Below, piece by piece: positions 32,874-40,231 of a stretch of 64,000 bases of DNA. A program made the translations under genes and the position numbers. The stretch spans positions 1 to 64,000 of the forward strand of contig CAVTSX010000004.1 in NCBI GenBank assembly GCA_963737425.1, read 5' to 3'. How positions within the stretch are numbered: the first letter of the stretch is position 1; each line of letters begins with the position of its first letter. The DNA comes from DASXRA01 sp963737425 (GTDB lineage: Bacteria > Actinomycetota > Actinomycetes > Mycobacteriales > Jatrophihabitantaceae). The notes under the pieces are model-generated. The model made no database searches and was not told the DNA's origin. It worked only from the letters and a program-made list of their open reading frames with translations.

Positions 32874-33519
32874 CGACTCCTCCGCCGGCAGCCGGTAGCC
32901 ACAGCTGCGCCGAACGTGGACGCGCCGCCTGCCCGCGGCCCTCGGCCAGGACGGTGACGCGCCGGCGTTGCAGCCGGCCGTACCCAGCGCCGATGCCTGA
33001 CCAGTTGCCCTCGCGCACCGAGAGCCGGACGTCGGTTCCCGGCCAGCCTGCCTCGCCGGTGAGAAACGGGATCAGCACCGCATCGCGTGTGCGCGCCCGG
33101 GCCGCGAGCCGGCGCACGTCGCCCGGAACGACGCGGGCCGGTGGCCGGGTGACGACGACGTCGACCGCATCGAGTAATGCTCCGACGGCCGTGGCCCAGC
33201 CGCTGCCGGGCTGCGGAACGACAGCCAGGCGGGAGAGCTCGATGCCGTACTCGCCGGCCGCCTCGGCGCTGATCAGCGGGCCACCTACCAGCGCGCACCA
33301 GGCGCCCTCGGCCGAGGCCGTGCCCAGCAGGGCGAGCAGCAGCGACACCGAACCGGTCACGCTCACCGTGCTGCCCCGCCGCAGCCCGCCGGGCAGTAGC
33401 CTGCCCAGTGCCGGCGAGACGGGCAGCGGGGGAGCCGCTCGCCTGCTTTGGCTGGCCGGCCCGCCGCTCAACCCCGCGACCATGCTGTTGAGCGGTTGGT
33501 GGGTCGCGAGGTCGAGCAT
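32800..33519 (-). CDS. imuA': ImuA'-like mutasome protein
   Basis: 239 residues from ATG 33519. RecA-fold-like protein lacking a clean Walker A: 'ALGRLLPGGLRRGSTVSVTG', 'LLLALLGTASAEGAWCALVG' and 'RLAARARTRDAVLIPFLTGE' match ImuA' of mycobacteria. An in-frame GTG at 33537 lies inside the LexA box, so the later ATG is preferred. First gene of the imuA'-imuB operon; with dnaE2 about 11.6 kb away it makes up the complete SOS mutasome. Confidence 0.88.
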   Translation of the reverse strand: MLDLATHQPLNSMVAGLSGGPASQSRRAAPPLPVSPALGRLLPGGLRRGSTVSVTGSVSLLLALLGTASAEGAWCALVGGPLISAEAAGEYGIELSRLAVVPQPGSGWATAVGALLDAVDVVVTRPPARVVPGDVRRLAARARTRDAVLIPFLTGEAGWPGTDVRLSVREGNWSGIGAGYGRLQRRRVTVLAEGRGQAARPRSAQLWLPAAGGGVDAVEATATPAVGPGALGSPSLRAG

Positions 33520-33529
33520 CCACCCATGG

Positions 33530-33545
33530 TCGAACACGCGTTCGA
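33530..33545. promoter_or_regulatory. LexA (SOS) box upstream of imuA'-imuB
   Basis: TCGAACACGCGTTCGA, a perfect TCGAAC-N4-GTTCGA site 10 nt before the chosen imuA' start, the same spacing as at dnaE2. Implies coordinate damage induction of both mutasome loci. Confidence 0.92.
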
Positions 33546-33680
33546 CTCTGTCAAATCCTGCTGCGGGTTGTGCGGCCGACGACCCGCGCTGACCGTTCGT
33601 CGACCGAACGCGTACACACGGCCGGGCGTCACGTCGCGAATTGCGCTTGCCGGGGACGAACGGGCAGGTACGTTCAGGAA

Positions 33681-34205
33681 ATGGAGACCATCAATCTGGG
33701 TAAGGCGGATGGGCTGCCGCCGGTGGAGTGGGCCGCCGTCGTCGAGAAGCTCGATGCGAGGTCGGCGCCGGCTCCGGACGCGGCGAACTCCCGCACGACG
33801 TGGCTGTCCACCGTCAACGAGGACGGCAGCCCGCACGTGACTGCGGTCGGTGCCCTCTGGGTCGACGGCACGTTCTGGTTCCAGACGGGCGCGGGTACGC
33901 GCAAGGGGCGCAACGTCGCGCGCGATCCGCGGTGTTCGGTCGCGGTGTCGGTCCGCGACGCGGACATCGTCATCGAGGGTGACGCGGCGCGGGTGACCGA
34001 GCCAGGCACAGTGGCGCGCATTGCGAAGGCGTGGGCCGACAACGGTTGGCCGGCCGAGCCCGACGAGAGCGGATCAGGCATCACTGCCCCGTTCAATGCA
34101 CCGTCGCTAGGACCGCCGCCGTGGAACGTGTATCGGATCGAGCCACGCTCGGCGATCGTGGTCTCGGCGACAGAGCCGGGCGGCCTGACCCGCTTTCGCT
34201 TCTGA
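33681..34205 (+). CDS. Pyridoxamine 5'-phosphate oxidase-like (split-barrel) protein
   Basis: 174 residues. FMN/F420-binding split barrel: 'RTTWLSTVNEDGSPHVTAVG', 'GTFWFQTGAGTRKGRNVARD' and 'CSVAVSVRDADIVIEGDAAR' are the typical strands; the C-terminus 'NVYRIEPRSAIVVS' closes the barrel. Such proteins in actinomycetes often use F420 (FDOR family). ATG 33681. Stand-alone gene. Confidence 0.85.
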   Translation: METINLGKADGLPPVEWAAVVEKLDARSAPAPDAANSRTTWLSTVNEDGSPHVTAVGALWVDGTFWFQTGAGTRKGRNVARDPRCSVAVSVRDADIVIEGDAARVTEPGTVARIAKAWADNGWPAEPDESGSGITAPFNAPSLGPPPWNVYRIEPRSAIVVSATEPGGLTRFRF

Positions 34206-34341
34206 CGCTGTCCGAGCGAGACGATTGCCGCGCGAGGAACGTGCCCACGCGGTGCTCAACGCGAGCAGTCCGGTGCCGGTGAGCAGTCCGGTACGTAGGC
34301 CGGCTGGTCCGTCGGATACTGCGCCGGCGCGAAACACCTCA

Positions 34342-34393
34342 TGATCATCTCTGCTGAAACTGGCACTGGCGGCCGATTCAGCAGAGATGATCA
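34342..34393. repeat. Dispersed palindrome, family 1, copy C
   Basis: Perfect 17-nt arms TGATCATCTCTGCTGAA and TTCAGCAGAGATGATCA around an 18-nt loop, in the convergent gap between the split-barrel gene and the RibD-like gene. The best-preserved copy of the family. Confidence 0.85.
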
Positions 34394-34415
34394 CGCCAGT
34401 CCGCGCGGCTCCGCC

Positions 34416-34487
34416 GCGGCCCCCCGCGCGGGCGAGTCAGTGGCCCCCGCGCGGCTACGCAGCGGCCCCCCGCGCGGGCGAGTCAGT
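34416..34487. repeat. 26-nt direct repeat pair
   Basis: GCGGCCCCCCGCGCGGGCGA plus GTCAGT occurs at 34416-34441 and 34462-34487, with a third partial GC-rich copy (GGCCCCCGCGCGGCTACGCA) between. The second copy contains the stop codon of the RibD-like gene (34483-34485), so the repeat was appended at the gene's 3' end. Confidence 0.8.
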
Positions 34488-35022
34488 CGGTGGTCGGCGC
34501 GTAGACCAGGTGCAGCACGCCGGTGGTGAACGTGGTGGCGGAGACCAGCTTGAGCGGCACCTTCGCGCCATCGGCGAACAGCTTCTTGCCGTGCCCGACC
34601 ACGACCGGGTGCACGAGCAGGTGCAGCTCGTCGACCAGGCCCTGCTCGAGCAGCCAGCGGACCAAGGTCGCGCTGCCGGTCGTGCCGAGCCGGGTGTCCT
34701 GCTTGAGTTTGGTCAGTTCTGCCTTCACGTCCCCGCTGATGACAGAGGAGTTCTGCCAGGTTGCTTCAGTGAGCGTGGTCGACACGACGTACTTGCGCGA
34801 ACCGTTCATCTGGCCGGTGATCGGGTCGTTGGGGTCGGCGTTGGGCCAGTAGCCGGCGAACTCGTCGTAGGTCTGGCGACCGAGCAGGGTGGCGTCGCTG
34901 TCGCCCATCAGCTCGCCGATGACTGCCCCCATCTCGTCGTTGAAGTAGTCGAAGTGCCAGGTTTCGGGCGACTCGATGACGCCGTCGAGCGAGATGAACA
35001 GGCTGGCCTTGATGGATCCCAT
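34483..35022 (-). CDS. Dihydrofolate reductase/RibD C-terminal family protein
   Basis: 179 residues. DHFR-fold NADPH-binding protein: 'KASLFISLDGVIESPETWHF', 'DATLLGRQTYDEFAGYWPN', 'RKYVVSTTLTEATWQNSSVI' and 'LVDELHLLVHPVVVGHGKKLF' are the RibD-C blocks common in actinomycete stand-alone reductases. ATG 35022 has AAGGAGAG upstream. Substrate unknown. Confidence 0.9.
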   Translation of the reverse strand: MGSIKASLFISLDGVIESPETWHFDYFNDEMGAVIGELMGDSDATLLGRQTYDEFAGYWPNADPNDPITGQMNGSRKYVVSTTLTEATWQNSSVISGDVKAELTKLKQDTRLGTTGSATLVRWLLEQGLVDELHLLVHPVVVGHGKKLFADGAKVPLKLVSATTFTTGVLHLVYAPTTD

Positions 35023-35269
35023 GATCTCTCCTTGGTGGTGGATTGGGGCGTTGTCGCCCGGGTTGTTTCGGCCTTCACCCCATGTGCCGAACGGCGAGTA
35101 GGCGAATCGACACGTCGCGAGAAAGAAAATTTCGGCGCGCTGATCGCGCTTACTCTTGGCAGCCACGTCGCGCTGAAGAATTGCGCTCAACCTGTCGAAA
35201 TCGAGCAGTGCAGAACGGCACAGCCTTCGAGGCAAGCGCCACCCGACCAACGACGAGGAGAACCGGCCG

Positions 35270-35626
35270 ATGCGCTACATGGTGATGCACTACCAGACCC
35301 AGGACATGGAGGACGGCGTCCCTCCCACCCCGGAGATGCAAGCCGCGATCGGCGAGTACATGCAGGAAGCCGCGATGTCCGGCGTGCTGCTCACCGGCGA
35401 AGGGGTCGCGCCGAGCTCGGCCGGCGCGCGGGTCGAGGTCACCGACGGAAACGTGCGAGTCATCGACGGCCCGTTCGCAGAGGCCAAGGAGTTGATCGCG
35501 GGCTTCGCGATCCTCGAAGTCGACTCACTCGCCGAGGCGGTCGAGCACGCCCGCAGGTTCGCCCTGCTCGTGGGCTCGGAACGCGTCGACGTGCGCCGAG
35601 TCATCGAATTCTCCGACCTTCAGTAA
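35270..35626 (+). CDS. YCII-related (DGPF) protein paired with ECF42 sigma factor
   Basis: 118 residues: 'MRYMVMHYQTQDMEDGVPPT', 'LTGEGVAPSSAGARVEV', 'VIDGPFAEAKELIAGFAILE' and 'AVEHARRFALLVG'. ATG 35270 with GAGGAG 10 nt upstream. It ends 10 nt before the sigma factor gene, the standard operon for ECF42. Proposed to be functionally linked to the sigma factor; biochemical role unknown. Confidence 0.9.
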   Translation: MRYMVMHYQTQDMEDGVPPTPEMQAAIGEYMQEAAMSGVLLTGEGVAPSSAGARVEVTDGNVRVIDGPFAEAKELIAGFAILEVDSLAEAVEHARRFALLVGSERVDVRRVIEFSDLQ

Positions 35627-35636
35627 GCCAAGCCAC

Positions 35637-36908
35637 GTGGAAAGCCCGGACGTCACCGCGATGCTGTCGACGCTGTGGCGCGTCGAGTCCCCCCGCGTCA
35701 TCGCCCGCCTCGCCAGATTGGTCGGCGACATCGACACCGCCGAAGAACTCGCCCAGGACACGTTCGTCGCCGCTATCGAGAAGTGGCGCCAGGACGGCAT
35801 CCCCAACAACCCGGCGGCGTGGCTGAACACGACGGCACGATTCCTCGCCGTCGACCGAATCCGCCGACGCGACACCCAGCGGCACAAGTACCAGCAGGTC
35901 GCCGCCACCGCTCCGCAGAGCACGGAAGTCGACATCGACCAGGTCGTCGACGGCGAACTGGCCGACGACCTGCTCGGGCTGATCTTCATGGCCTGCCACC
36001 CGATCCTGTCTCCGGACGCCCGCTCGGCGCTCACCCTCAAGCTGGTCTGCGGCCTGACCACCGGCGAGGTGGCCCGCGCATTCCTCGCTCCCGAGCCGAC
36101 GATCGCCCAACGCATCGTCCGGGCCAAACGCACCCTGGCGGCAGCGAACATCCGCTTCGAACTGCCCGAACCGGCCGAGCGGTCAGCGCGCCTCGACGCC
36201 GTGCGGGAGGTCGTCTACCTCGTATTCAACGAGGGATACTCGGCGACCAGCGGCGATACCTGGATCCGCAACGACCTGTGTTCCGAGGCGCTTCGGCTTG
36301 GCCGGATGCTGGCCAGCCTGACGCCGACCGATGCCGAGACGTTCGGCCTTCTCGCACTGATCGAGATCCAGGCATCGCGACTCGTCGCCCGCGTCGGGCC
36401 GAACGGTGAGCCGGTGCTGCTGATGGATCAGGACCGGACGCGGTGGGACCAGTTGCTGATCCGGCGCGGACTAGCCCTCATCGAGCGGATCGAGCAGTTG
36501 CACGGCACCGCAGGACCGTACGCACTGCAGGCCGCGATCGCTGCCTGCCACGCTCGCGCCAGGCACGCCGCGGACACCGACTGGCCGCGCATCGCCGCGC
36601 TGTACGAAGGGCTCGCGCAGATCAGCCCGTCGCCGGTCGTGGAGGTCAACCGTGCCGTCGCCGCCGGGCGGGCGTTCGGGCCACAGGCCGGACTCGACAT
36701 CCTGCGCCCGCTCTTCGATCTCCCGGCGATGCGCGACTACCACCTGCTGCCGGCGGTCGCGGGCGACCTCAACTGCGGCGCTGGAAACCATGACGAGGCT
36801 CGTCAACACTTCCTGCGCGCCGCCGGCCTCACCGAGAACCGCCAGCAACGCTGGACGATGCAACAACGAGCTGCCCAGTGCGCGACCCACCACGCCGGAC
36901 ACGGGTGA
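35637..36908 (+). CDS. ECF42-type RNA polymerase sigma factor
   Basis: 423 residues. Sigma2 (about 15-80, 'LARLVGDIDTAEELAQDTFV', 'AAWLNTTARFLAVDRIRRRD') and sigma4 (about 110-165, 'LTLKLVCGLTTGEVARAFLA') are followed by a long helical C-terminal extension of about 230 residues ('VVYLVFNEGYSATSGDTWIR', 'EVNRAVAAGRAFGPQAGLDI'), the TPR-like domain that defines ECF42. Extension and upstream DGPF gene identify the group. There is no anti-sigma gene, so control probably runs through the extension. Confidence 0.93.
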   Translation: MESPDVTAMLSTLWRVESPRVIARLARLVGDIDTAEELAQDTFVAAIEKWRQDGIPNNPAAWLNTTARFLAVDRIRRRDTQRHKYQQVAATAPQSTEVDIDQVVDGELADDLLGLIFMACHPILSPDARSALTLKLVCGLTTGEVARAFLAPEPTIAQRIVRAKRTLAAANIRFELPEPAERSARLDAVREVVYLVFNEGYSATSGDTWIRNDLCSEALRLGRMLASLTPTDAETFGLLALIEIQASRLVARVGPNGEPVLLMDQDRTRWDQLLIRRGLALIERIEQLHGTAGPYALQAAIAACHARARHAADTDWPRIAALYEGLAQISPSPVVEVNRAVAAGRAFGPQAGLDILRPLFDLPAMRDYHLLPAVAGDLNCGAGNHDEARQHFLRAAGLTENRQQRWTMQQRAAQCATHHAGHG

Positions 36909-36986
36909 CCTGGATACGGAAATTCCCGCCGCGGACGGGTCCTAAGGCCCGGGTGAAGGGGACCGGCAGCGGCCTAGCGTTGAGGC

Positions 36987-37421
36987 ATGGCGACAGTCAG
37001 CGCAACGATTGACATCAAGGGCACGCCCACCGAGATCCTCGCGGTGATCGCGGACCTGCCGGCGTACCCGCAGTGGTCGGCCGTGCACAAACAGGCTTCG
37101 GTCGACACGCGGTTTCCGGACGGGCGGCCCAAGCGGGCGAGCATGGGGGTTTCCGCCGTCGGAATGACCGACACCCAGGTGCTGGACTACACGTGGTCCG
37201 CGCACGGCGTCAGTTGGTCGCTGGTCAAGCCCACGCTGCAGCAGAAGGACCAGCAGGGCAGCTACTCGATCACGAAGGGGGTCGGCGTCTCCCACGTGAA
37301 TTACGAATTGCGCATCGACCCGGCGATCCCGCTGCCGGGGCTCATCATTCGGCAGGTCATGAAGAAGGCGATCTCGGCGGCGACCGACGGCCTCAAGAAG
37401 CGCGTCGAATCAGCGGGCTGA
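36987..37421 (+). CDS. SRPBCC-family (polyketide cyclase-like) protein
   Basis: 144 residues with a START-type ligand pocket: 'TVSATIDIKGTPTEILAVIA', 'YPQWSAVHKQASVDTRFPDG', 'YTWSAHGVSWSLVKPT'. Actinobacterial homologues (Mycobacterium Rv0856-like group) have no assigned ligand. ATG 36987. Convergent with the sortase gene. Confidence 0.85.
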   Translation: MATVSATIDIKGTPTEILAVIADLPAYPQWSAVHKQASVDTRFPDGRPKRASMGVSAVGMTDTQVLDYTWSAHGVSWSLVKPTLQQKDQQGSYSITKGVGVSHVNYELRIDPAIPLPGLIIRQVMKKAISAATDGLKKRVESAG

Positions 37422-37432
37422 GCCCGCGCGTC

Positions 37433-38161
37433 TCAGGTGCCGCGCAGCTTTGCGACCACGACGATGTTGTCCGTGCTGACATCGCCCTGCTCGAACGCGC
37501 ACGTGACGAGGACGAGGCGATTTGGCACCGTACTGTCGGATGCCCACGACGGCAGCGAACTCGCAGATCTCGCCGAGAGGCCGATCCTGGCAATCCGATA
37601 CGTGAATGTTCCGGACGCGGTCGTGACAATCACCTGGTCGCCGACGCTGGCATTATGCAGGCTCGTGAAAGGGCACACGTGGTGATGGCACGCATGCCCG
37701 TAGATATAGCTCGTACCCTTGCTCGGCGCGGCCGGATAACTCGATTGCTTCACCCAGACTGCGGTATTCCATTCCGCCGCGGTCTCGTGCGGCGGATCGA
37801 CTGATTCATGGCTGGCCACGCTGATCGAGTCGACATGTGCCGATATATTTCCGGTGTGCATCCGCACCACGAGTGAGAATGCACCGCCACTGGCCGAGCT
37901 GCCGGTGCCCGGCGACGAGGCAGGGACAGGCCCTCCCGGCCTGGCAGTGCTGCCAGGCGTCGGCGACCGCGACCCGGCGTTACCCCGCGAGGTACGTGCC
38001 GAGCCCGTCGCCGACGGCGTGGGTGATGCCGTCGGTGACGGCGAGGTTGCCGCGTCCTGATGATCGGACCCGTCACCGATCTTGGTGATGGTGGCTGCCG
38101 CTACCAGCAGGGCAGCGGCACCCACCATCGCTGCGACGAGGACCTTACGCGTGATTACCAC
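37433..38161 (-). CDS. Class F sortase
   Basis: 242 residues. N-terminal membrane anchor (VLVAAMVGAAALLVAAATI), Ser/Thr/Pro-rich stalk (about 35-90), then the sortase barrel: 'GTSYIYGHACHHHVCPFTSL' with the catalytic His, and 'NRLVLVTCAFEQGD' with the catalytic Cys. The segment after the Cys, where class F enzymes usually carry the third catalytic residue Arg, reads 'VSTDNIVVVAKL' with no Arg in the expected place. The only nearby Arg is further on, so activity is uncertain. Its start overlaps the end of the proline-rich surface protein gene by 17 nt, suggesting the two act together. Confidence 0.87.
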   Translation of the reverse strand: MVITRKVLVAAMVGAAALLVAAATITKIGDGSDHQDAATSPSPTASPTPSATGSARTSRGNAGSRSPTPGSTARPGGPVPASSPGTGSSASGGAFSLVVRMHTGNISAHVDSISVASHESVDPPHETAAEWNTAVWVKQSSYPAAPSKGTSYIYGHACHHHVCPFTSLHNASVGDQVIVTTASGTFTYRIARIGLSARSASSLPSWASDSTVPNRLVLVTCAFEQGDVSTDNIVVVAKLRGT

Positions 38162-38759
38162 GGCGTCGTAGTGGTACCACAGCCACGATCAACGCAGACG
38201 CCAGCAGGGCTACCGCCAGGCCGAGCAAGACCTTCTTCAGCAGCGGAGCGCCCGGCCCGCTGTCGCCCGTCTGCCCGGGTCCGGGCACGAACGGTGAGGT
38301 GCTGGCGACGGGTTCAGAACTGCTGGAGACCGGTGCGGAACTCGAAGACACCGGTGGCGAGGTGGACGGCGGTGGAGTCGACGTGGACGGCGGCGGTGTC
38401 GACGTGGACGGCGGCGGTGTCGACGTGGACGGCGGCGGTGTCGACGTGGATGGCGGGGGGGTCGACGTGGACGGCGGTGGCGTCTTGGTGTGCGGCGGCT
38501 TGGAGGTGTACGGCGGTCGCGTCGGACTTGGCGGCGGACAGGTCGTGCCGTAGCCGCATTGGCCGCCGGTGAGTGCCTTTTCGGCGGTCTGTGCCGACGC
38601 AGCGCTCGCTCCGATCAGGCTGTACGCGAACAGCACGACAAAGCCGAGCACAGCGAGTGATCCCGCAACGAGCGTTCGCCTGCTGCGGCTCCGAAATCCT
38701 TTGCCCGCGGCAGCGTTATGTGCCGGCGGACCATTCTTGTCTTGCGCAGAGTAGGACAT
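38145..38759 (-). CDS. Proline-rich repeat surface protein
   Basis: 204 residues from ATG 38759 (GGAGTGG upstream). A membrane helix/signal (TLVAGSLAVLGFVVLFAYSL) is followed by a secreted stretch with 'GGQCGYGTTC', six tandem PPPSTST heptads (21-nt DNA repeats, about 38357-38500), a Ser-rich linker and a C-terminal helix plus basic tail (VLLGLAVALLASALIVAVVP-LRRRG). The end resembles a cell-wall sorting signal, but no LPxTG-type motif precedes the helix; 'FVPGPGQTGDSG' is the only candidate. A possible substrate or partner of the adjoining sortase. The repeat number probably varies between strains. Confidence 0.75.
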   Translation of the reverse strand: MSYSAQDKNGPPAHNAAAGKGFRSRSRRTLVAGSLAVLGFVVLFAYSLIGASAASAQTAEKALTGGQCGYGTTCPPPSPTRPPYTSKPPHTKTPPPSTSTPPPSTSTPPPSTSTPPPSTSTPPPSTSTPPPSTSPPVSSSSAPVSSSSEPVASTSPFVPGPGQTGDSGPGAPLLKKVLLGLAVALLASALIVAVVPLRRRGNHA

Positions 38760-39165
38760 ACTGTCCACTCCAATCTGACCGAAGTCAATTGGGCCCCGAT
38801 TGGACATATGCCAAGGCAGCGGACGTTAATGTCCCCTGCCCCAACTAGCAAAGCATCCACGTGAAGTCATGGAAAAGCAAAGGCTATGATCAATTGACAA
38901 GTGACCGAATTCGCGAAATCGCCGATAGGGAAGCTAATCCTCGGTGCTATTCGTAGATCACGAACTAATCGCCGCGACCTGCCGCTGCATTCAGTGCATT
39001 ACATTCCGTAATTGGTGACGGAATGGCGAGAATCCAATTACGCGGAGTCGCGAGGCCCCCTTTCGGCCGGGGGATGGCCGGCGCCGATCCGTCGTCGTAC
39101 GGTGCCTGCACCATGGATCGAGGTTCGGGCCGGTGTGATCCGCGGTCACGTTGCCCGGCGCAGGC

Positions 39166-39192
39166 TGTTACATCGGTGGCGTTTGGTTCGTC
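39166..39192 (+). promoter_or_regulatory. ECF41-type autoregulatory promoter
   Basis: TGTTACA, 16-nt spacer, CGTC: one base from the published ECF41 consensus (TGTCACA-16-CGTC). It lies 36 nt before the ECF41 gene start, so the sigma factor probably transcribes itself. The rest of the 38760-39165 spacer shows nothing else recognisable. Confidence 0.65.
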
Positions 39193-39227
39193 ATGGATAT
39201 GACGCATGACGACGGAGGAAGGTAACA

Positions 39228-40109
39228 GTGAACGACGGTGACTGGCTGGCGGAGCAGTTCGAGGCGCACCGCACGCATCTTCGGGTGGTGGCCTATCGGA
39301 TGCTCGGCTCGCTGAGCGAGGCCGATGACGCCGTGCAGGAGTCCTGGCTGCGATTGAGCCGATCCGACGCTGCCAGCATCGACAACCTGGCCGGTTGGCT
39401 GACGACGGTCGTCGGGCGGGTGTGCCTGGACATGCTGCGCTCACGCAAGTCGCGGCGTGAGGATCCGTTGGACGTGCATGTGCCCGACCCGATCGTGAGC
39501 GCAGCGAGCGGGGTCGACCCGGAGCAGGAAGCACTGGTGGCCGACTCGGTGGGCCTCGCCCTGCTCGTGGTGCTCGAGACCCTCGCCCCGGCCGAGCGGC
39601 TCGCGTTCGTGCTGCACGACATGTTCGCTGTCCGGTTCGACGAGATCGCGACCATCCTGGGACGCTCGCCCGCCGCGGCCAAGCAACTCGCCAGCCGGGC
39701 GCGCCGCCGGGTGCAGGGCGTCGAGACGGTGCCCGACGATCTGAGCCGCCAGCGCGAGGTCGTCGAAGCATTCCTGGCCGCTTCGCGCGGCGGTGACTTC
39801 GACGCATTGCTGGCGCTGCTCGATCCGGACGTCGTGTTGCGAGCGGACTGGGGCGCCGAGCCCGCAGGTGCGTCGAAGATCATCCGGGGCGCGCAGGCCG
39901 TGGTCGCCCAGGCGCGCTCGTTCTCGCGGGTCGGCACGTCCGCTCAGTTGGCGCTCGTGAACGGGGCCGCGGGCCTGGTCGCCATGCCCGGCGGCCGGCC
40001 GTTCGCAGTCATGGGCTTCACCACCAGGAACGGCAAGGTCGTCGAGATCGACATCCTCGCCGATCCGGTGCGCCTGGCGGAGCTCGACCTGACGGTGCTC
40101 ACCGACTGA
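39228..40109 (+). CDS. ECF41-type sigma factor (SigJ-like) with SnoaL domain
   Basis: 293 residues. Sigma2 ('EQFEAHRTHLRVVAYRMLGS', 'ADDAVQESWLRL'), sigma4 ('PAERLAFVLHDMFAVRFDEI', 'ATILGRSPAAAKQLASRARR') and a fused NTF2/SnoaL C-terminal domain (about 175-290), which regulates ECF41 activity in place of an anti-sigma factor. GTG start with GGAGGAAGG upstream. The usual partner gene (carboxymuconolactone decarboxylase or DoxX-like) is not next to it. Confidence 0.93.
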   Translation: MNDGDWLAEQFEAHRTHLRVVAYRMLGSLSEADDAVQESWLRLSRSDAASIDNLAGWLTTVVGRVCLDMLRSRKSRREDPLDVHVPDPIVSAASGVDPEQEALVADSVGLALLVVLETLAPAERLAFVLHDMFAVRFDEIATILGRSPAAAKQLASRARRRVQGVETVPDDLSRQREVVEAFLAASRGGDFDALLALLDPDVVLRADWGAEPAGASKIIRGAQAVVAQARSFSRVGTSAQLALVNGAAGLVAMPGGRPFAVMGFTTRNGKVVEIDILADPVRLAELDLTVLTD

Positions 40110-40231
40110 CCTCTTTCCGGATTCGGCCGGTTGAGCGCCAAGTCTTGACTTGCCCCAAAGGCACAGTGACGATCCGTTTTATAGCTAAATCGTCACAAGT
40201 GTGTCCACGCGGATCCCTGCAGGAGGACTCG

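Noticed and set aside
38357..38500. Regular 21-nt repeats considered as a CRISPR array
   Set aside because: Repeats are contiguous without unique spacers and encode a proline-rich heptad in a real gene.
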